Below are positions 24,452 to 33,392 of a DNA stretch of 64,000 nucleotides, piece by piece. Position numbers and translations under genes: made by a program. Below the pieces are notes generated by a model, which did not search any database, was not told the DNA's origin, and saw only the letters and a list, made by a program, of their open reading frames with translations. Positions within the stretch are counted from its first letter, which is position 1, and the number at the start of each line of letters is the position of its first letter. Source of the stretch: Clostridiales bacterium (GTDB lineage: Bacteria > Bacillota > Clostridia > Oscillospirales > CAG-272); assembly GCA_003150035.1 (NCBI GenBank), contig QALR01000015.1, forward strand, positions 1-64,000. The letters run 5' to 3'.

Positions 24452-24649
24452 TCAGCCCATCATGATTTCGGAAATCGCATCCAAAATCTTGTCATGGCAA
24501 CCACCGCATCCCGTGGAGCAATGGGTAATTTTCTGCACCTCGTCAAAGGCCTTCAGCACGTCATCAAAATGATCAATCTGATGAAGCGCTTTCTCAACGT
24601 CACCATAAGAAACCTGCTTGCAGTGACAAATCATTTCATTTTCTTTCAC
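24452..24649 (-). CDS. BFD-like [2Fe-2S] protein
   Basis: This protein of about 65 residues carries four cysteines in the bacterioferritin-associated-ferredoxin pattern: MICHCKQV near the start and THCSTGCGGCHD after a helical middle. BFD-like domains bind a [2Fe-2S] cluster and pass electrons, for example to mobilise iron. The GTG at 24649 is preceded by GGGAGG with nine-base spacing; a longer frame to 24790 has no start signal and overlaps the neighbour. It is a stand-alone small gene. Confidence 0.75.
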   Translation of the reverse strand: MKENEMICHCKQVSYGDVEKALHQIDHFDDVLKAFDEVQKITHCSTGCGGCHDKILDAISEIMMG

Positions 24650-24767
24650 CAAAATCCGCCTCCCTATGTAAACTGATATTTCTATTTTAACACCGAAGTC
24701 ATTGGAATGCAAGAGCTTCGGAAAAGATTTATCAGAACCTGTCAACCGCAAGCAAATAGGCGCCCTG

Positions 24768-25205
24768 TCAAGAGGTAGCAGATCCTGCAAAGAAATTTAG
24801 AACATAGCCGTCGGTAATAATGATAAGAGTAGGCTCGCGGCTTCCGTCGGCGTAGGTGGTGTGCGCCGCCACCGCCGTTCCGTCCGAGTTTTCTATGGTA
24901 ACCATATAGATAACAGAGTCAGGAGTCGTCGTTTCGAGACGATATGTACCAGTGTAGGTTTTGTCCGCTGTCTTGTCGGTCAGGGTCAAAATCCCATTTT
25001 TCGCTCGACAGATAAGTTCCTTTTGAACATCCGTCTCAAGCACGCCCGTGGCAGTCGAGCCATGCGCCACAATTTCTCCCCCCTCGTCGATGCTTTGAAT
25101 GCTTATCATCTCCCATATATAATCGTCAATTTGATGAGTCTCTCTGCTATTACAACCCGCAAAAAGAAACAAAGTCATAAAAATGAACAAAATCATCCTT
25201 TTCAT
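24768..25205 (-). CDS. Small lipoprotein of unknown function
   Basis: This 145-residue protein opens with a lipoprotein signal peptide (MKRMILFIFMTLFLFAGCNS, lipobox LFAGC). The mature domain looks like an all-beta META/lipocalin-like fold (IDDYIWEMISIQSIDEGGE, NGILTLTDKTADKTYTGTY). The ATG at 25205 is preceded by AGGGAG. Two tiny overlapping reading frames lie just upstream on the same strand. No function can be assigned. Confidence 0.7.
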   Translation of the reverse strand: MKRMILFIFMTLFLFAGCNSRETHQIDDYIWEMISIQSIDEGGEIVAHGSTATGVLETDVQKELICRAKNGILTLTDKTADKTYTGTYRLETTTPDSVIYMVTIENSDGTAVAAHTTYADGSREPTLIIITDGYVLNFFAGSATS

Positions 25206-25230
25206 ATTGTATTTCTCCCTATCTACCAAA

Positions 25231-25442
25231 TCAAAATTCGAATCCGAGGAAATCTTCTTCGATGCCACACATTTTTAATACTTCACTTGGCCGTATCTCA
25301 GCAGTCATGATATTTCAAACCTTTCATAAACATATTTCACATAATGATTTATTACAGCTTGTAAAAACATTTGAATGACTTCAATCACCAATATCAAAGG
25401 TCTAAAAGTCGCCATTATGGCAATTAAAACGGAGATGCTCAA
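25231..25442 (-). other. Two tiny coupled reading frames or remnants of a decayed gene
   Basis: On the minus strand a 36- to 45-residue hydrophobic frame (ATG at 25415 or TTG at 25442, stop 25305; contains FRPLILVIEVIQMFLQAVI) overlaps by ATGA a 25-residue frame (25308-25231, MTAEIRPSEVLKMCGIEEDF). They end 25 bases before the lipoprotein start. No good ribosome binding site precedes the first. An even shorter frame (MTQDEAFN) sits upstream near 25490-25465. Either a peptide operon or a frameshifted old gene fits. The rest of the gap to 25598 shows nothing else. Confidence 0.3.
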
Positions 25443-25598
25443 AACATATCCCGAAAATTTTAATTAAATGCCTCGTCTTGAGTCATCTTTTTGATCCCCT
25501 CTCCACCATCAGCAATATACTTCGGAAGGACGACAATTCGACCGCTCCAATCATCATTCATATCGCAATCATTTATATTACGCATTGGCAAGTGGCGA

Positions 25599-27470
25599 TT
25601 ACTCCCACTCGACGGTTGCCGGCGGCTTGCCGGTCACATCATAATATACAGAGGAAATATGGTCGCCAAATTTTGCAAGGATCTCCCTCGCCGCCCCTGT
25701 TAGGGCAGATATTTCAAAATCCTCTCCCGGAATCGCCGGACGCGCCGTCATAAAGTCGGTAGTACATACGGCGCGCACAGCAATCGAATACTTGCCTTCC
25801 TCGCCGTCGGCAAATGGAAGCAGTACTGCAAAGCACTGACTGATTTTGGGATTCATTACGCGCTCCGTCACGATGGCATCCGCCTCGCGTAAAAGAGCGG
25901 TCGAGTCATAGCCGATATGGAGCGGCTTGAACCGAAAATCTCCGAGGGAAGCGACATTTCCCGCGACACGATAGGCGACACGATTGACAAAATCACATTC
26001 ATTCGGGATTTTTTTTGCCAAATCGAGGACATCTTCCCAATCCGCCGCACCGGCGTCTCCTTTTCCCGAAAGCACGACAAGATGCCGATAGCTGCGATGA
26101 TCCCCCTGTACGCCGACGCTGTGCATCGGCGCAACGGCGGCGTCATAGCCGGTACCGGTCGTAACCGTCTGCAAGCGGTCAAGCGCAGCCTGCTCCGGCA
26201 GCGCCGCCGGCGTATCCGCACAAATAATGCGCACACAAAGCCCGGGACCGGGAAACGGCTGTCTTGCCGCGATCGACTCATCCAATCCTAGCATTCTGGC
26301 GACCTTGCGGACTTCATCCTTATGCCAATCCCAATTGGTCTCGATAATCATGCCCCGCTCTCTTGCCTGACGGACAATATCCACATCGTTGTGATGGGTT
26401 TTTATTTTATTCGCGTAGCCGCTGACATCCGGATTGCCGCTTTCGATAAGGTCCGGACGAAGCGTGCCCTGCGCGAGGAATGTATTTTCAAAATCAATGC
26501 CGAGAGCCTCGACCGCCTCTTTTGTCACCTTGATGAACATAGAACCGACGATTTTCCTCTTCATTTCCGGGTCGCAGGTTTCGGCAAGCGGTCCGATAAG
26601 CGTACCCGTACCGTCGTCCACCTGTCCAAAGAAAAATTCCTCTGCGGCATTGACGCGCTTCATATTGACAAGTCCCAAAGAGGAAAGGTTGGCACAGATG
26701 ATATCGCTTTCATTCTTGCGCATCATCCCATGGTCGATATGGATGGCATACACATCCTCTGGCGGAAGCGCCTTTGTAAGCAGCGCCGCCGTCACAGCAG
26801 AATCCACACCGCCGGAAACGAGCACCACCACTTTTCTGCCCGCGGCACGCCGGCGAATCATGTCCACCGAAGTCGCAATCCGGTCCTCCAGCGCATATAC
26901 CTCGCGAAGCCCACAAATCCCACGCAGGAAGTTGACAAGCATCTGCACGCCGTTTACCGTAAGATCCACCTCCGGATGGAACTGTACACCGGCAATTTTT
27001 CTCTTTTCATCATAAATAGCCGCGACTACGTCTCCTGTTCTGCCCACACAGGCAAAGCCTGGAGCCAGAACCTTCACCGCATCGCCGTGACTCATCAGCA
27101 CCGGCTGCTCCCGGTCAAGCCCCGCAAACAGCGGACAAGACGGATCCACCTCAATGGTAACTTGCCCATATTCCGTTTTGACCCCCGGCATCACATTTCC
27201 ACCGAAATGTTCACAGATAAGCTGCATGCCATAGCAGATGCCGAGTATCGGGCATCCGAGTTCAAAAATTCCCTCGTCATATTTTAGTGCCGCCTCGCTC
27301 CATACGCTAGAGGGTCCCCCACTCAAAATCAGTGCGGAATACCCCGCAAGCTTTTCCTTCTCTATTCCAATCGGAAAAATATCCGAATAAACACCGGCTT
27401 CTCTGACCCGCCTGTCAATCACTTTCGTATATTGTCCGCCGCAGTCCAAAATCGCGATTTTCTCTTTCAT
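25599..27470 (-). CDS. guaA: GMP synthase (glutamine-hydrolysing), long form
   Basis: This 623-residue enzyme converts XMP to GMP. The N-terminal class I amidotransferase has the nucleophile in GICYGMQ (Cys79) and the His/Glu pair in GVQFHPEVD. The ATP pyrophosphatase domain has the PP-loop VSGGVDSAV near residue 220. The C-terminal dimerisation domain ends PPATVEWE. It is about 100 residues longer than the common bacterial form; TFLAQGTLRPDLIESG and IKTHHND resemble the long, eukaryote-like GuaA type. The start is MKEKIAILDCGG. No neighbouring purine genes are present. Confidence 0.95.
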   Translation of the reverse strand: MKEKIAILDCGGQYTKVIDRRVREAGVYSDIFPIGIEKEKLAGYSALILSGGPSSVWSEAALKYDEGIFELGCPILGICYGMQLICEHFGGNVMPGVKTEYGQVTIEVDPSCPLFAGLDREQPVLMSHGDAVKVLAPGFACVGRTGDVVAAIYDEKRKIAGVQFHPEVDLTVNGVQMLVNFLRGICGLREVYALEDRIATSVDMIRRRAAGRKVVVLVSGGVDSAVTAALLTKALPPEDVYAIHIDHGMMRKNESDIICANLSSLGLVNMKRVNAAEEFFFGQVDDGTGTLIGPLAETCDPEMKRKIVGSMFIKVTKEAVEALGIDFENTFLAQGTLRPDLIESGNPDVSGYANKIKTHHNDVDIVRQARERGMIIETNWDWHKDEVRKVARMLGLDESIAARQPFPGPGLCVRIICADTPAALPEQAALDRLQTVTTGTGYDAAVAPMHSVGVQGDHRSYRHLVVLSGKGDAGAADWEDVLDLAKKIPNECDFVNRVAYRVAGNVASLGDFRFKPLHIGYDSTALLREADAIVTERVMNPKISQCFAVLLPFADGEEGKYSIAVRAVCTTDFMTARPAIPGEDFEISALTGAAREILAKFGDHISSVYYDVTGKPPATVEWE

Positions 27471-27587
27471 ATATCCTTACCCTTCCGAAAACTGATAGAT
27501 ATTTTTTATTATATACAAACGATAAGAAAAAAGCAAGATTTTCAACATAAAAAGGCGGAAAGTCCCGAATTTTTGCCATAAAAGGAG

Positions 27588-27626
27588 AAGGGACGGTATC
27601 CGCCCGCGGCATACCGTCCCGTTTTA
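27588..27626. terminator. Terminator after the ABC-2 permease gene
   Basis: GGGACGGTAT (27590-27599) pairs with ATACCGTCCC (27611-27620); T-rich sequence follows on both strands. It ends the minus-strand ABC-2 operon and isolates it from guaA. Confidence 0.85.
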
Positions 27627-27648
27627 TGAAACAGGATGAAAGGATCGA

Positions 27649-29106
27649 TTACATTTCCCTTCTTGTAAAAGCGTCCCAGGCTGTCCATCCGAAGACGACA
27701 AGATGAGACGCAATCACCGCCACCGCAAAGCCGAAGGACTGCCCGGCATAAAATTCCGTTCCCGCGTACAGCGCCGGCAAGTCGAGGTTGGCAAAAAGCA
27801 GATATCTGCCGAAATCGACACCGAGGCTGCGCAAAATCGATTCGAGCAGCGTACCGGAAAAGAAAGCAAGAAGCGATACGCTGATGGCAAGCGCATTTCC
27901 CTTGACAAGTGTGGAAATGGCAAGCGCAAGCAGCACCATGGCGAGAATCTCCACTGACGACAGCAGATAATCTCCGGCAATAGAAAGCAGCGGAGAGCCC
28001 CTCATGACCACGCCATCCTGCACGGAAAGAAGCGGCAGCGAAAGATCTGCCGTACCGAAGAACAGAAGGCAGCAAAGCATCGACAAAAGATACAGCGCCG
28101 CCATCATGACAATGCCAAACAGCAGAACGGTGACAAATTTAGCGACCAAAATCTTCCATCTTTTGGCAGGGCTCATTAAGAGAAATTTGTAGGTCCCCTG
28201 TGAAAATTCGGAAGCGACAATGCTGCCCGCAATCACGATGCACATAACACCCACCAATTTGATAAGCATTTTGCAGGCGGCAAAAACCGACCAGAAGCTA
28301 AAGTCCGAAAGCTCAAACAAACTGCTAGTTTCCACCTCTGCAGAGATATCCCGGGTCACTTCGTTCTCAAGGCGGTAAACACCGAGTGTCACTTCATCCT
28401 CAAGGGCTTTGCGGCGCTCCTCCGATACCGAACCGCCCTGCGCCTGTTCGACGTTAAGCTCCTCAAGCGCCATCTTAGAATTTCGCACAGACAGCAGAAG
28501 TGTATACATTTCACCCGACTCCGGCGCGATTTCCCGCTCCAGTCCATAGCGATAGAACCAAAGTTGCGCTTCCTTGTCCACGCCTGTATAACCAGACTGA
28601 AGCTCCGCGATTTTGTCCTGATAGTACGTTTTCCAACCATCCTCTGTCATATAGCGCTCAATCTGCGCCATTCTTGCCACATATTCATCTGCAAGAGCGC
28701 CCGCCGTTCCGTTCTCCAAGGCGAACCTCATCCCGCAGTATTCCTCATACAATCCGCTTGTATAAAGCCAGTCATCATGGCGGATTTCATGCTCTGCAAG
28801 ATAGCTCCAGTATTCATACAATTCTTTCAGCTCAAGGTCAGAGGAAAGAATATTTCCGCTCTCGTCATACACAATCGAGTTGTTGTAAAGCGCCTCATAG
28901 TAGTCGACATTGCCGCCGACCGTCCCGACCTGAAACGCATCCTGCAGCCAGTCAAAGTCGTCCTGAGCATTATTGTCGGCAACAATCTTGCAAAGTCCGG
29001 TAAGCCCGATAATCGCGGCAAGGAAAAGAACCGTCATGATAAGCGTTCCCTTTCTTTTTATCAGCTTGATGCTCTCATTTTTGACAAGACTCGCAAATTT
29101 ATGCAA
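27649..29106 (-). CDS. ABC-2 type transporter permease
   Basis: This protein of about 485 residues starts with a basic amphipathic stretch (LHKFASLVKNESIKLIKRKG), a first membrane helix (about 24-43), a large extracytoplasmic domain of roughly 220 residues rich in acidic and aromatic residues, and a cluster of five more helices. This is the layout of ABC-2 permeases with a large external loop. A TTG at 29106 is the likely start because AAGGAGG lies about 10 bases upstream and the codon overlaps the stop of the ATPase gene; a GTG at 29115 sits too close to it. It pairs with the ATPase just upstream. Confidence 0.8.
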   Translation of the reverse strand: MHKFASLVKNESIKLIKRKGTLIMTVLFLAAIIGLTGLCKIVADNNAQDDFDWLQDAFQVGTVGGNVDYYEALYNNSIVYDESGNILSSDLELKELYEYWSYLAEHEIRHDDWLYTSGLYEEYCGMRFALENGTAGALADEYVARMAQIERYMTEDGWKTYYQDKIAELQSGYTGVDKEAQLWFYRYGLEREIAPESGEMYTLLLSVRNSKMALEELNVEQAQGGSVSEERRKALEDEVTLGVYRLENEVTRDISAEVETSSLFELSDFSFWSVFAACKMLIKLVGVMCIVIAGSIVASEFSQGTYKFLLMSPAKRWKILVAKFVTVLLFGIVMMAALYLLSMLCCLLFFGTADLSLPLLSVQDGVVMRGSPLLSIAGDYLLSSVEILAMVLLALAISTLVKGNALAISVSLLAFFSGTLLESILRSLGVDFGRYLLFANLDLPALYAGTEFYAGQSFGFAVAVIASHLVVFGWTAWDAFTRREM

Positions 29107-30073
29107 TCTGAACACCTCCTTCGATTTCCGTCAGCTGAATGAATACATCCTCGAGCTTTTTATTCTCCCGCGGAGAAACTGTATAAAGGTCGAGTCCTGC
29201 AGAAACGATGGCACGGTTGATCCGCGCCATGAGCTCGTCGGCACCCTCCTTCGGCACGATGACCTCAAGGGTTCCCTCCTCCGTGATACGGCGGCACTTT
29301 TCATCCAAAAAAACCAGTGCGTCATAGGCTGCATGAGGATTGGAAACACGCAGAATAAAGTCGGCGCTGTCAGCAGAAACAGCGGAAAGAAGCTCTGCCG
29401 TTGTGCTTACACATTTGAGATGTCCGTTCACAATCACGCCTACGCGGTCACACATCATTTCCATCTCGCTCATCAAATGGCTGGAAACGATGACGGCGCA
29501 GCCGCTCTCATGGGCAAGCGCCCCAAAGATATCCCGTAACTCTTTGATACCGGCAGGATCCAGTCCATTTGTCGGCTCGTCAAGGATAAGCACCTTCGGT
29601 TCCCCGAGGATCGCCTGCGCGACCCCAAGCCGCTGACGCATACCGAGCGAATATTTTCCCACTTTATCATGAATGCGGTTATCAAGCCCCACAAGATGCA
29701 CGACCTCACGGATTCTCTTCTCATCTATTTTCCGGCGGCGAACCCTCGCATACTGAAGCAGATTGTCATAGCCGCTCATATATTTGTAGAACTCCGGATT
29801 TTCCACAATTCCGCCGAGGCTCGCCATAGCGGATTCATATTCATGACGCAGGTCATGCCCGGCGACACGGATGGTGCCTGCATCTAGCATCAGCATACCG
29901 ACAGCGATTTTAATGGTGGTTGTTTTGCCGGCGCCGTTTGGGCCAAGCAGTCCGAATACCTCCCCGCCGTACGCCTCAAAGGAAACATCGTGCAGAATTT
30001 CGCGTCCACCGAGGCTTTTGGTCAAATGCTCTACCGAAAACATGACGCCTCCCGAATTTTTCTCTGCTCTCAT
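29099..30073 (-). CDS. ABC transporter ATPase (ABC-2 / antibiotic-resistance type)
   Basis: This 324-residue ATPase has Walker A GPNGAGKTT, signature YSLGMRQRLGVA, Walker B VLILDEPTNGLDP and an H-loop in VSSHLMSE, followed by a C-terminal DUF4162-like region. The CcmA/BcrA-type sequence fits export of lipids or peptides. The ATG at 30073 overlaps the stop of the preceding gene by ATGA; an internal ATG at 30043 (MFSVEHLTK) also has GGGAGG and is an alternative start. Its permease is the next gene, overlapping its stop codon. Confidence 0.9.
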   Translation of the reverse strand: MRAEKNSGGVMFSVEHLTKSLGGREILHDVSFEAYGGEVFGLLGPNGAGKTTTIKIAVGMLMLDAGTIRVAGHDLRHEYESAMASLGGIVENPEFYKYMSGYDNLLQYARVRRRKIDEKRIREVVHLVGLDNRIHDKVGKYSLGMRQRLGVAQAILGEPKVLILDEPTNGLDPAGIKELRDIFGALAHESGCAVIVSSHLMSEMEMMCDRVGVIVNGHLKCVSTTAELLSAVSADSADFILRVSNPHAAYDALVFLDEKCRRITEEGTLEVIVPKEGADELMARINRAIVSAGLDLYTVSPRENKKLEDVFIQLTEIEGGVQIA

Positions 30074-30810
30074 CCTTTCGTCCCTCCTTCTATTAGTCTT
30101 GTTTCATAAACGCTGATATACGCGTTTCCGACATAGACAATCTTCCACTCGCCGTCGATTTTTTCAAGATAAAGCATCATGCAGCCGGCACACCGGCTCT
30201 CGTAAATCTTCGAGGGATCTTCCTGCGACGCACCATCCTCTTGATAATAGCCATCCGGTGCTATTATATAGCTCCAATTTTCTGAACTCCCGGGAACATA
30301 CAAACCCTGATACGCAATGCCGCGCGTTTGCAAAACGCCGTCCAGATTCAGAAAAGCCGTTGCATTCCTGGGGCCGGTCTTGGTTATCGTAATTCCATAG
30401 GGAGCCTCCTGCATCGTAAGCTCGAGCGACAAAATCTCTCCTGCGGTTCCCTCTTTGAGATATTTCCGATAGGCGGACATTATCTCATCGACGTTCTGCG
30501 CCGCAACACCGGAGAGTGCTCCGCTTCTTTTATAGGCAAAGTACGGAGCGATAAAATCAGAAAATTCCTTCATCCTCGCGTCGATTTCCTCCTCCGTGAG
30601 CTCATGTCCGCACACCTGCTCCTCAAAGTTCACGTGGAATGCGGCAAGATCGGAAAGATACGTTTCCGCCATCGCTTCGATTTCCGGCTTATCTGCACTC
30701 CGGAAGCTCTGTCCCGTTATGACCGTATACAACACCACAGCAAGGACCAGGATGACGCCGAGCGCGAGTCCGCGGTTCAGTCTGCGAAAAAACAGCCTGC
30801 CTTTTGTCAT
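30070..30810 (-). CDS. Membrane-anchored extracytoplasmic protein, first gene of the ABC-2 operon
   Basis: This 246-residue protein has a basic N-terminus and one membrane helix (LALGVILVLAVVLYTVI, about residues 12-30). The outside domain has a helical first half (EIEAMAETYLSDLAAFHVNF) and a second half resembling a small accessory domain with the pair CAGCMM and DGEWKIVYVGNAY. GAGGAGG precedes the ATG at 30810. Coupled to the ATPase gene by ATGA, it is probably a partner of the transporter. The family was not recognised. Confidence 0.7.
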   Translation of the reverse strand: MTKGRLFFRRLNRGLALGVILVLAVVLYTVITGQSFRSADKPEIEAMAETYLSDLAAFHVNFEEQVCGHELTEEEIDARMKEFSDFIAPYFAYKRSGALSGVAAQNVDEIMSAYRKYLKEGTAGEILSLELTMQEAPYGITITKTGPRNATAFLNLDGVLQTRGIAYQGLYVPGSSENWSYIIAPDGYYQEDGASQEDPSKIYESRCAGCMMLYLEKIDGEWKIVYVGNAYISVYETRLIEGGTKG

Positions 30811-30846
30811 AGAATTGCCTCCTCTATATAAAATCTCAGGAAAACG

Positions 30847-30876
30847 GCATCCGGGAACCACGTCCGGGATGCCCTT
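30847..30876 (-). terminator. Terminator-like hairpin in the leader of the ABC-2 operon
   Basis: On the minus strand GGCATCC and GGATGCC form a stem (extended by further G-C pairs) followed by GTTTTCCTG. It begins within a few bases of the expected transcription start, so it may attenuate transcription or protect the 5' end. Confidence 0.5.
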
Positions 30877-30886
30877 GCATGTTTCC

Positions 30887-30915
30887 ATTATAAGGTGGAA
30901 GCTATGCCAAATCAA
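30887..30915 (-). promoter_or_regulatory. Promoter of the ABC-2 operon
   Basis: On the minus strand TTGATT (30915-30910) and TATAAT (30892-30887) are separated by 17 bases, about 75 bases before the ATG at 30810. Confidence 0.75.
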
Positions 30916-31050
30916 CCGCATTAAACCAATATTAAAAAATGTTTATCAAATGTTAAGAATTTTCCGCCTTTTCCTCCCCGGCGACGAGCCCCGCCCTTTC
31001 TCGCTGAAATTGTGAATCGCATGTTAAAATCGTGTAAAACCACTTCTCGA

Positions 31051-31083
31051 TATGTTGACAGTCAACATAAAGCGTGTTATAAT
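31051..31083 (+). promoter_or_regulatory. Promoter of the DeoR-dehydrogenase operon with palindromic operator
   Basis: TTGACA (31055-31060) and TATAAT (31078-31083) have a 17-base spacer. The perfect palindrome TATGTTGAC-A-GTCAACATA (31051-31069) covers the whole -35 box, so a bound repressor would block RNA polymerase. The DeoR-family gene is the first gene downstream, making it the obvious binder. Confidence 0.85.
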
Positions 31084-31183
31084 TTACATTAGTGCAATTT
31101 GGCGGTCTTCCTGTATTCTATGGAAGCGCCGCTATCTATCCTATTCCAATGACGAACCGTAAAGTCGGAGAAAGGGGGTATCT

Positions 31184-31951
31184 ATGCCGGAAAACAGAAG
31201 AGCGCGGATTCGGGCCCTCCTCTCAGAAAAGCCGTTCGTATCTCTTGCAGAGCTGGAAGCGATGTTCCCCGACGTCACGAGCATGACGCTGCGGCGTGAC
31301 ATCAACCTGCTCGAGGAAAAGGGCGAGCTTATCAAAGTGCGCGGCGGCGCGAAATCCATGAAGTTTATCAAAACCTCCATGGAGGATGAATTCGGCAAGC
31401 GCCTTTCCGAAAATCCGGAGGGAAAATCGAAAATTGCCGACAAAGCAGCGGAAATGATTGCCGACAGCCGATCGGTATTTATCGATTCCGGGACCACGGC
31501 GCTGCGGCTTGCGGCGGCTGTATCCGATATGCAGATTACCATCACGACCACAAGCCCGCATGTTGCCCTCGAACTTGTCAAAAAGGGACGGATCATGGTC
31601 AATATCGTCGGCGGTATCATCAATCACGATAATCTGTCGGTTTCCGGGATGCAGGCGCTTCGCTTTATCGATGACATCAACATCGATCTCGCCTTTATCG
31701 TCCCCTCCGGCTGTTCGCTGACAGCGGGCTTTACCTGCGGAAACTATTCTGAATGTGAACTCAAGCGGCATATTGTCGGCAAGGCGCGCCGTGTTATCAT
31801 TCTCATGGACCATGATAAGCTTGACCGGTGTCTGCCCTATACGTTCTGTACGCCAAGCGACGTTCACAGCATCATCACAGACGGACCCCTGCCTGACGAA
31901 TACCGAAACTATCTTTCGCACGCAGGAGCGGTCATTACGGAAATTCAGTAA
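31184..31951 (+). CDS. DeoR-family transcriptional repressor
   Basis: This 255-residue protein has an N-terminal DeoR helix-turn-helix (RARIRALLSEKPFVSLAELE, then SMTLRRDINLLEEKGEL) and a C-terminal sugar-phosphate-binding domain with the family motifs VFIDSGTTALRLA and VSGMQALRFIDDINIDLAF. DeoR proteins sense phosphorylated sugars. GAAAGGGGG precedes the ATG. It leads the 2-oxoacid dehydrogenase genes with an 80-base gap and no obvious terminator, and its promoter carries a perfect operator. The inducer is unknown; control of a dehydrogenase complex by a DeoR protein is uncommon. Confidence 0.9.
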   Translation: MPENRRARIRALLSEKPFVSLAELEAMFPDVTSMTLRRDINLLEEKGELIKVRGGAKSMKFIKTSMEDEFGKRLSENPEGKSKIADKAAEMIADSRSVFIDSGTTALRLAAAVSDMQITITTTSPHVALELVKKGRIMVNIVGGIINHDNLSVSGMQALRFIDDINIDLAFIVPSGCSLTAGFTCGNYSECELKRHIVGKARRVIILMDHDKLDRCLPYTFCTPSDVHSIITDGPLPDEYRNYLSHAGAVITEIQ

Positions 31952-32031
31952 ACCCATACCCGCAGCAGGCACGGCGGAGTCTTCTGCGGGGGTGAAAATA
32001 TAAAAACAAGTCCGCCGGGAATGGAGTTATT

Positions 32032-33354
32032 ATGGCAACGGCTGTTATCATGCCGAGACAGGGTCAAAGCGTGGAAAGCTGCATCATCACCTCCTGGTCA
32101 AAAAAGGCCGGCGACAAGGTGGCAAAAGGAGATGTGCTGTTTTCTTATGAAACTGACAAATCCGCTTTCGACGAAGTCTCAGAAGTAGAAGGAACCCTTC
32201 TTAAAATCTTAGCCGAGGAGGGCGACGACGTCCCGTGCCTTGACGTCGTCTGCATCATCGGCGAGCCCGGCGAGGACATTTCCGCTTTGGAAGGCGGCGC
32301 ATCTCCTGCGCCGCAGCCGTCTGCGGCAGAGCCTGAGGCGTCCGCAGCTCCCGCCGCCTCCGCGCAGGTCGTTTCCACGGCGACCGAAAACGATGGGGAA
32401 CGGATCAAGATTTCTCCGAGAGCAAAAAATCTCGCACTCAAAACGGACGCCGATCTTTCCCGCGTCACACCAACCGGACCGGAGGGCAGAATCATAGAGC
32501 GCGACATCGTCCGTGCGCTTGACGCCGGCTATACCGCAGCGCCCGCGCAAACGGAAGCCTATCTGAGAGGTGAAGCGCCGGCTGCGGGAACAGCGCCCAA
32601 ATCCGCAGCTGCTCTCGCGGCAACACCGGCGGAAACCATCGCATCCGCAGCATCCGATACGGGCTATACCGACGAGAAACTGCCGCAGATCCGCCGTGTG
32701 ATTGCGAAATCGATGCACGCTTCCCTTTCCGAAATGGCACAGCTCACACTCAACGCTTCCTTTGACGCGACAGCCATTCTGAATCTGCGCGCCTCCATCA
32801 AGGCGGGCGGAGAGGCGCTAGGCATCGGGAATGTCACCATCAACGACATGATTCTCTTTGCCGCGGCAAAAATTCTAAAGCATCACAAAGCGCTCAATGC
32901 CCATTTTCTCGGCGATACGATACGTTATTTTGACGGCGTTCATCTCGGAATCGCGGTTGACACGGAGCGCGGCCTCATGGTGCCCACTCTGTTTGACGCG
33001 GACCGCCTAACGCTCGCGGAACTTGCCGCCGCCACAAAGGTCCTTAGCAAAGAGGCGCAGGCGGGAACCATCAGTCCCGACAAGCTGAAAGGCGCCTCCT
33101 TTACAGTCAGCAATCTCGGTCCGACGGGAATCGAGAGCTTTACACCCGTCATCAACCCGCCGCAGACCGGAATTCTCGGCGTCTGCTCACTGACCAAGCG
33201 TGTCAAGGAAGAAAACGGCGCACCGGTATTCTATCCGTGCATTCCGCTTTCCCTGACCTTCGATCACAGAGCACTGGACGGTGCACCCGCCGCGAGATTC
33301 TTGCATGAGCTTTGCACGGCGCTTGAAAGCTTCGAGCTTCTGCTCGTAAAATAA
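32032..33354 (+). CDS. Dihydrolipoamide acyltransferase (E2) of a 2-oxoacid dehydrogenase complex
   Basis: This 440-residue E2 has one lipoyl domain with the lipoylated lysine in YETDKSAF (Lys43), an Ala/Pro-rich linker, a peripheral-subunit-binding domain (ISPRAKNLALKTDADL, then VTPTGPEGRIIERDI), a second Ala-rich linker, and the catalytic acyltransferase domain ending with LTFDHRALDGAPAARFL (His and Asp of the DHRxxDG motif). It passes acyl groups from E1 to CoA. The substrate (pyruvate, acetoin or a branched-chain oxoacid) cannot be decided. GGAGTT precedes the ATG. Confidence 0.9.
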   Translation: MATAVIMPRQGQSVESCIITSWSKKAGDKVAKGDVLFSYETDKSAFDEVSEVEGTLLKILAEEGDDVPCLDVVCIIGEPGEDISALEGGASPAPQPSAAEPEASAAPAASAQVVSTATENDGERIKISPRAKNLALKTDADLSRVTPTGPEGRIIERDIVRALDAGYTAAPAQTEAYLRGEAPAAGTAPKSAAALAATPAETIASAASDTGYTDEKLPQIRRVIAKSMHASLSEMAQLTLNASFDATAILNLRASIKAGGEALGIGNVTINDMILFAAAKILKHHKALNAHFLGDTIRYFDGVHLGIAVDTERGLMVPTLFDADRLTLAELAAATKVLSKEAQAGTISPDKLKGASFTVSNLGPTGIESFTPVINPPQTGILGVCSLTKRVKEENGAPVFYPCIPLSLTFDHRALDGAPAARFLHELCTALESFELLLVK

Positions 33355-33392
33355 TTCTGCATTCGAAAATCGGCAAAAGGAAGGAATTCAGT

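Noticed and set aside
25478..25753. Plus-strand frames overlapping the end of guaA
   Set aside because: They lie opposite a well-defined gene and have low-complexity, non-protein-like composition.
26322..27287. Long plus-strand frame opposite guaA
   Set aside because: It is the antisense shadow of a clear enzyme gene, with basic, unconserved composition.
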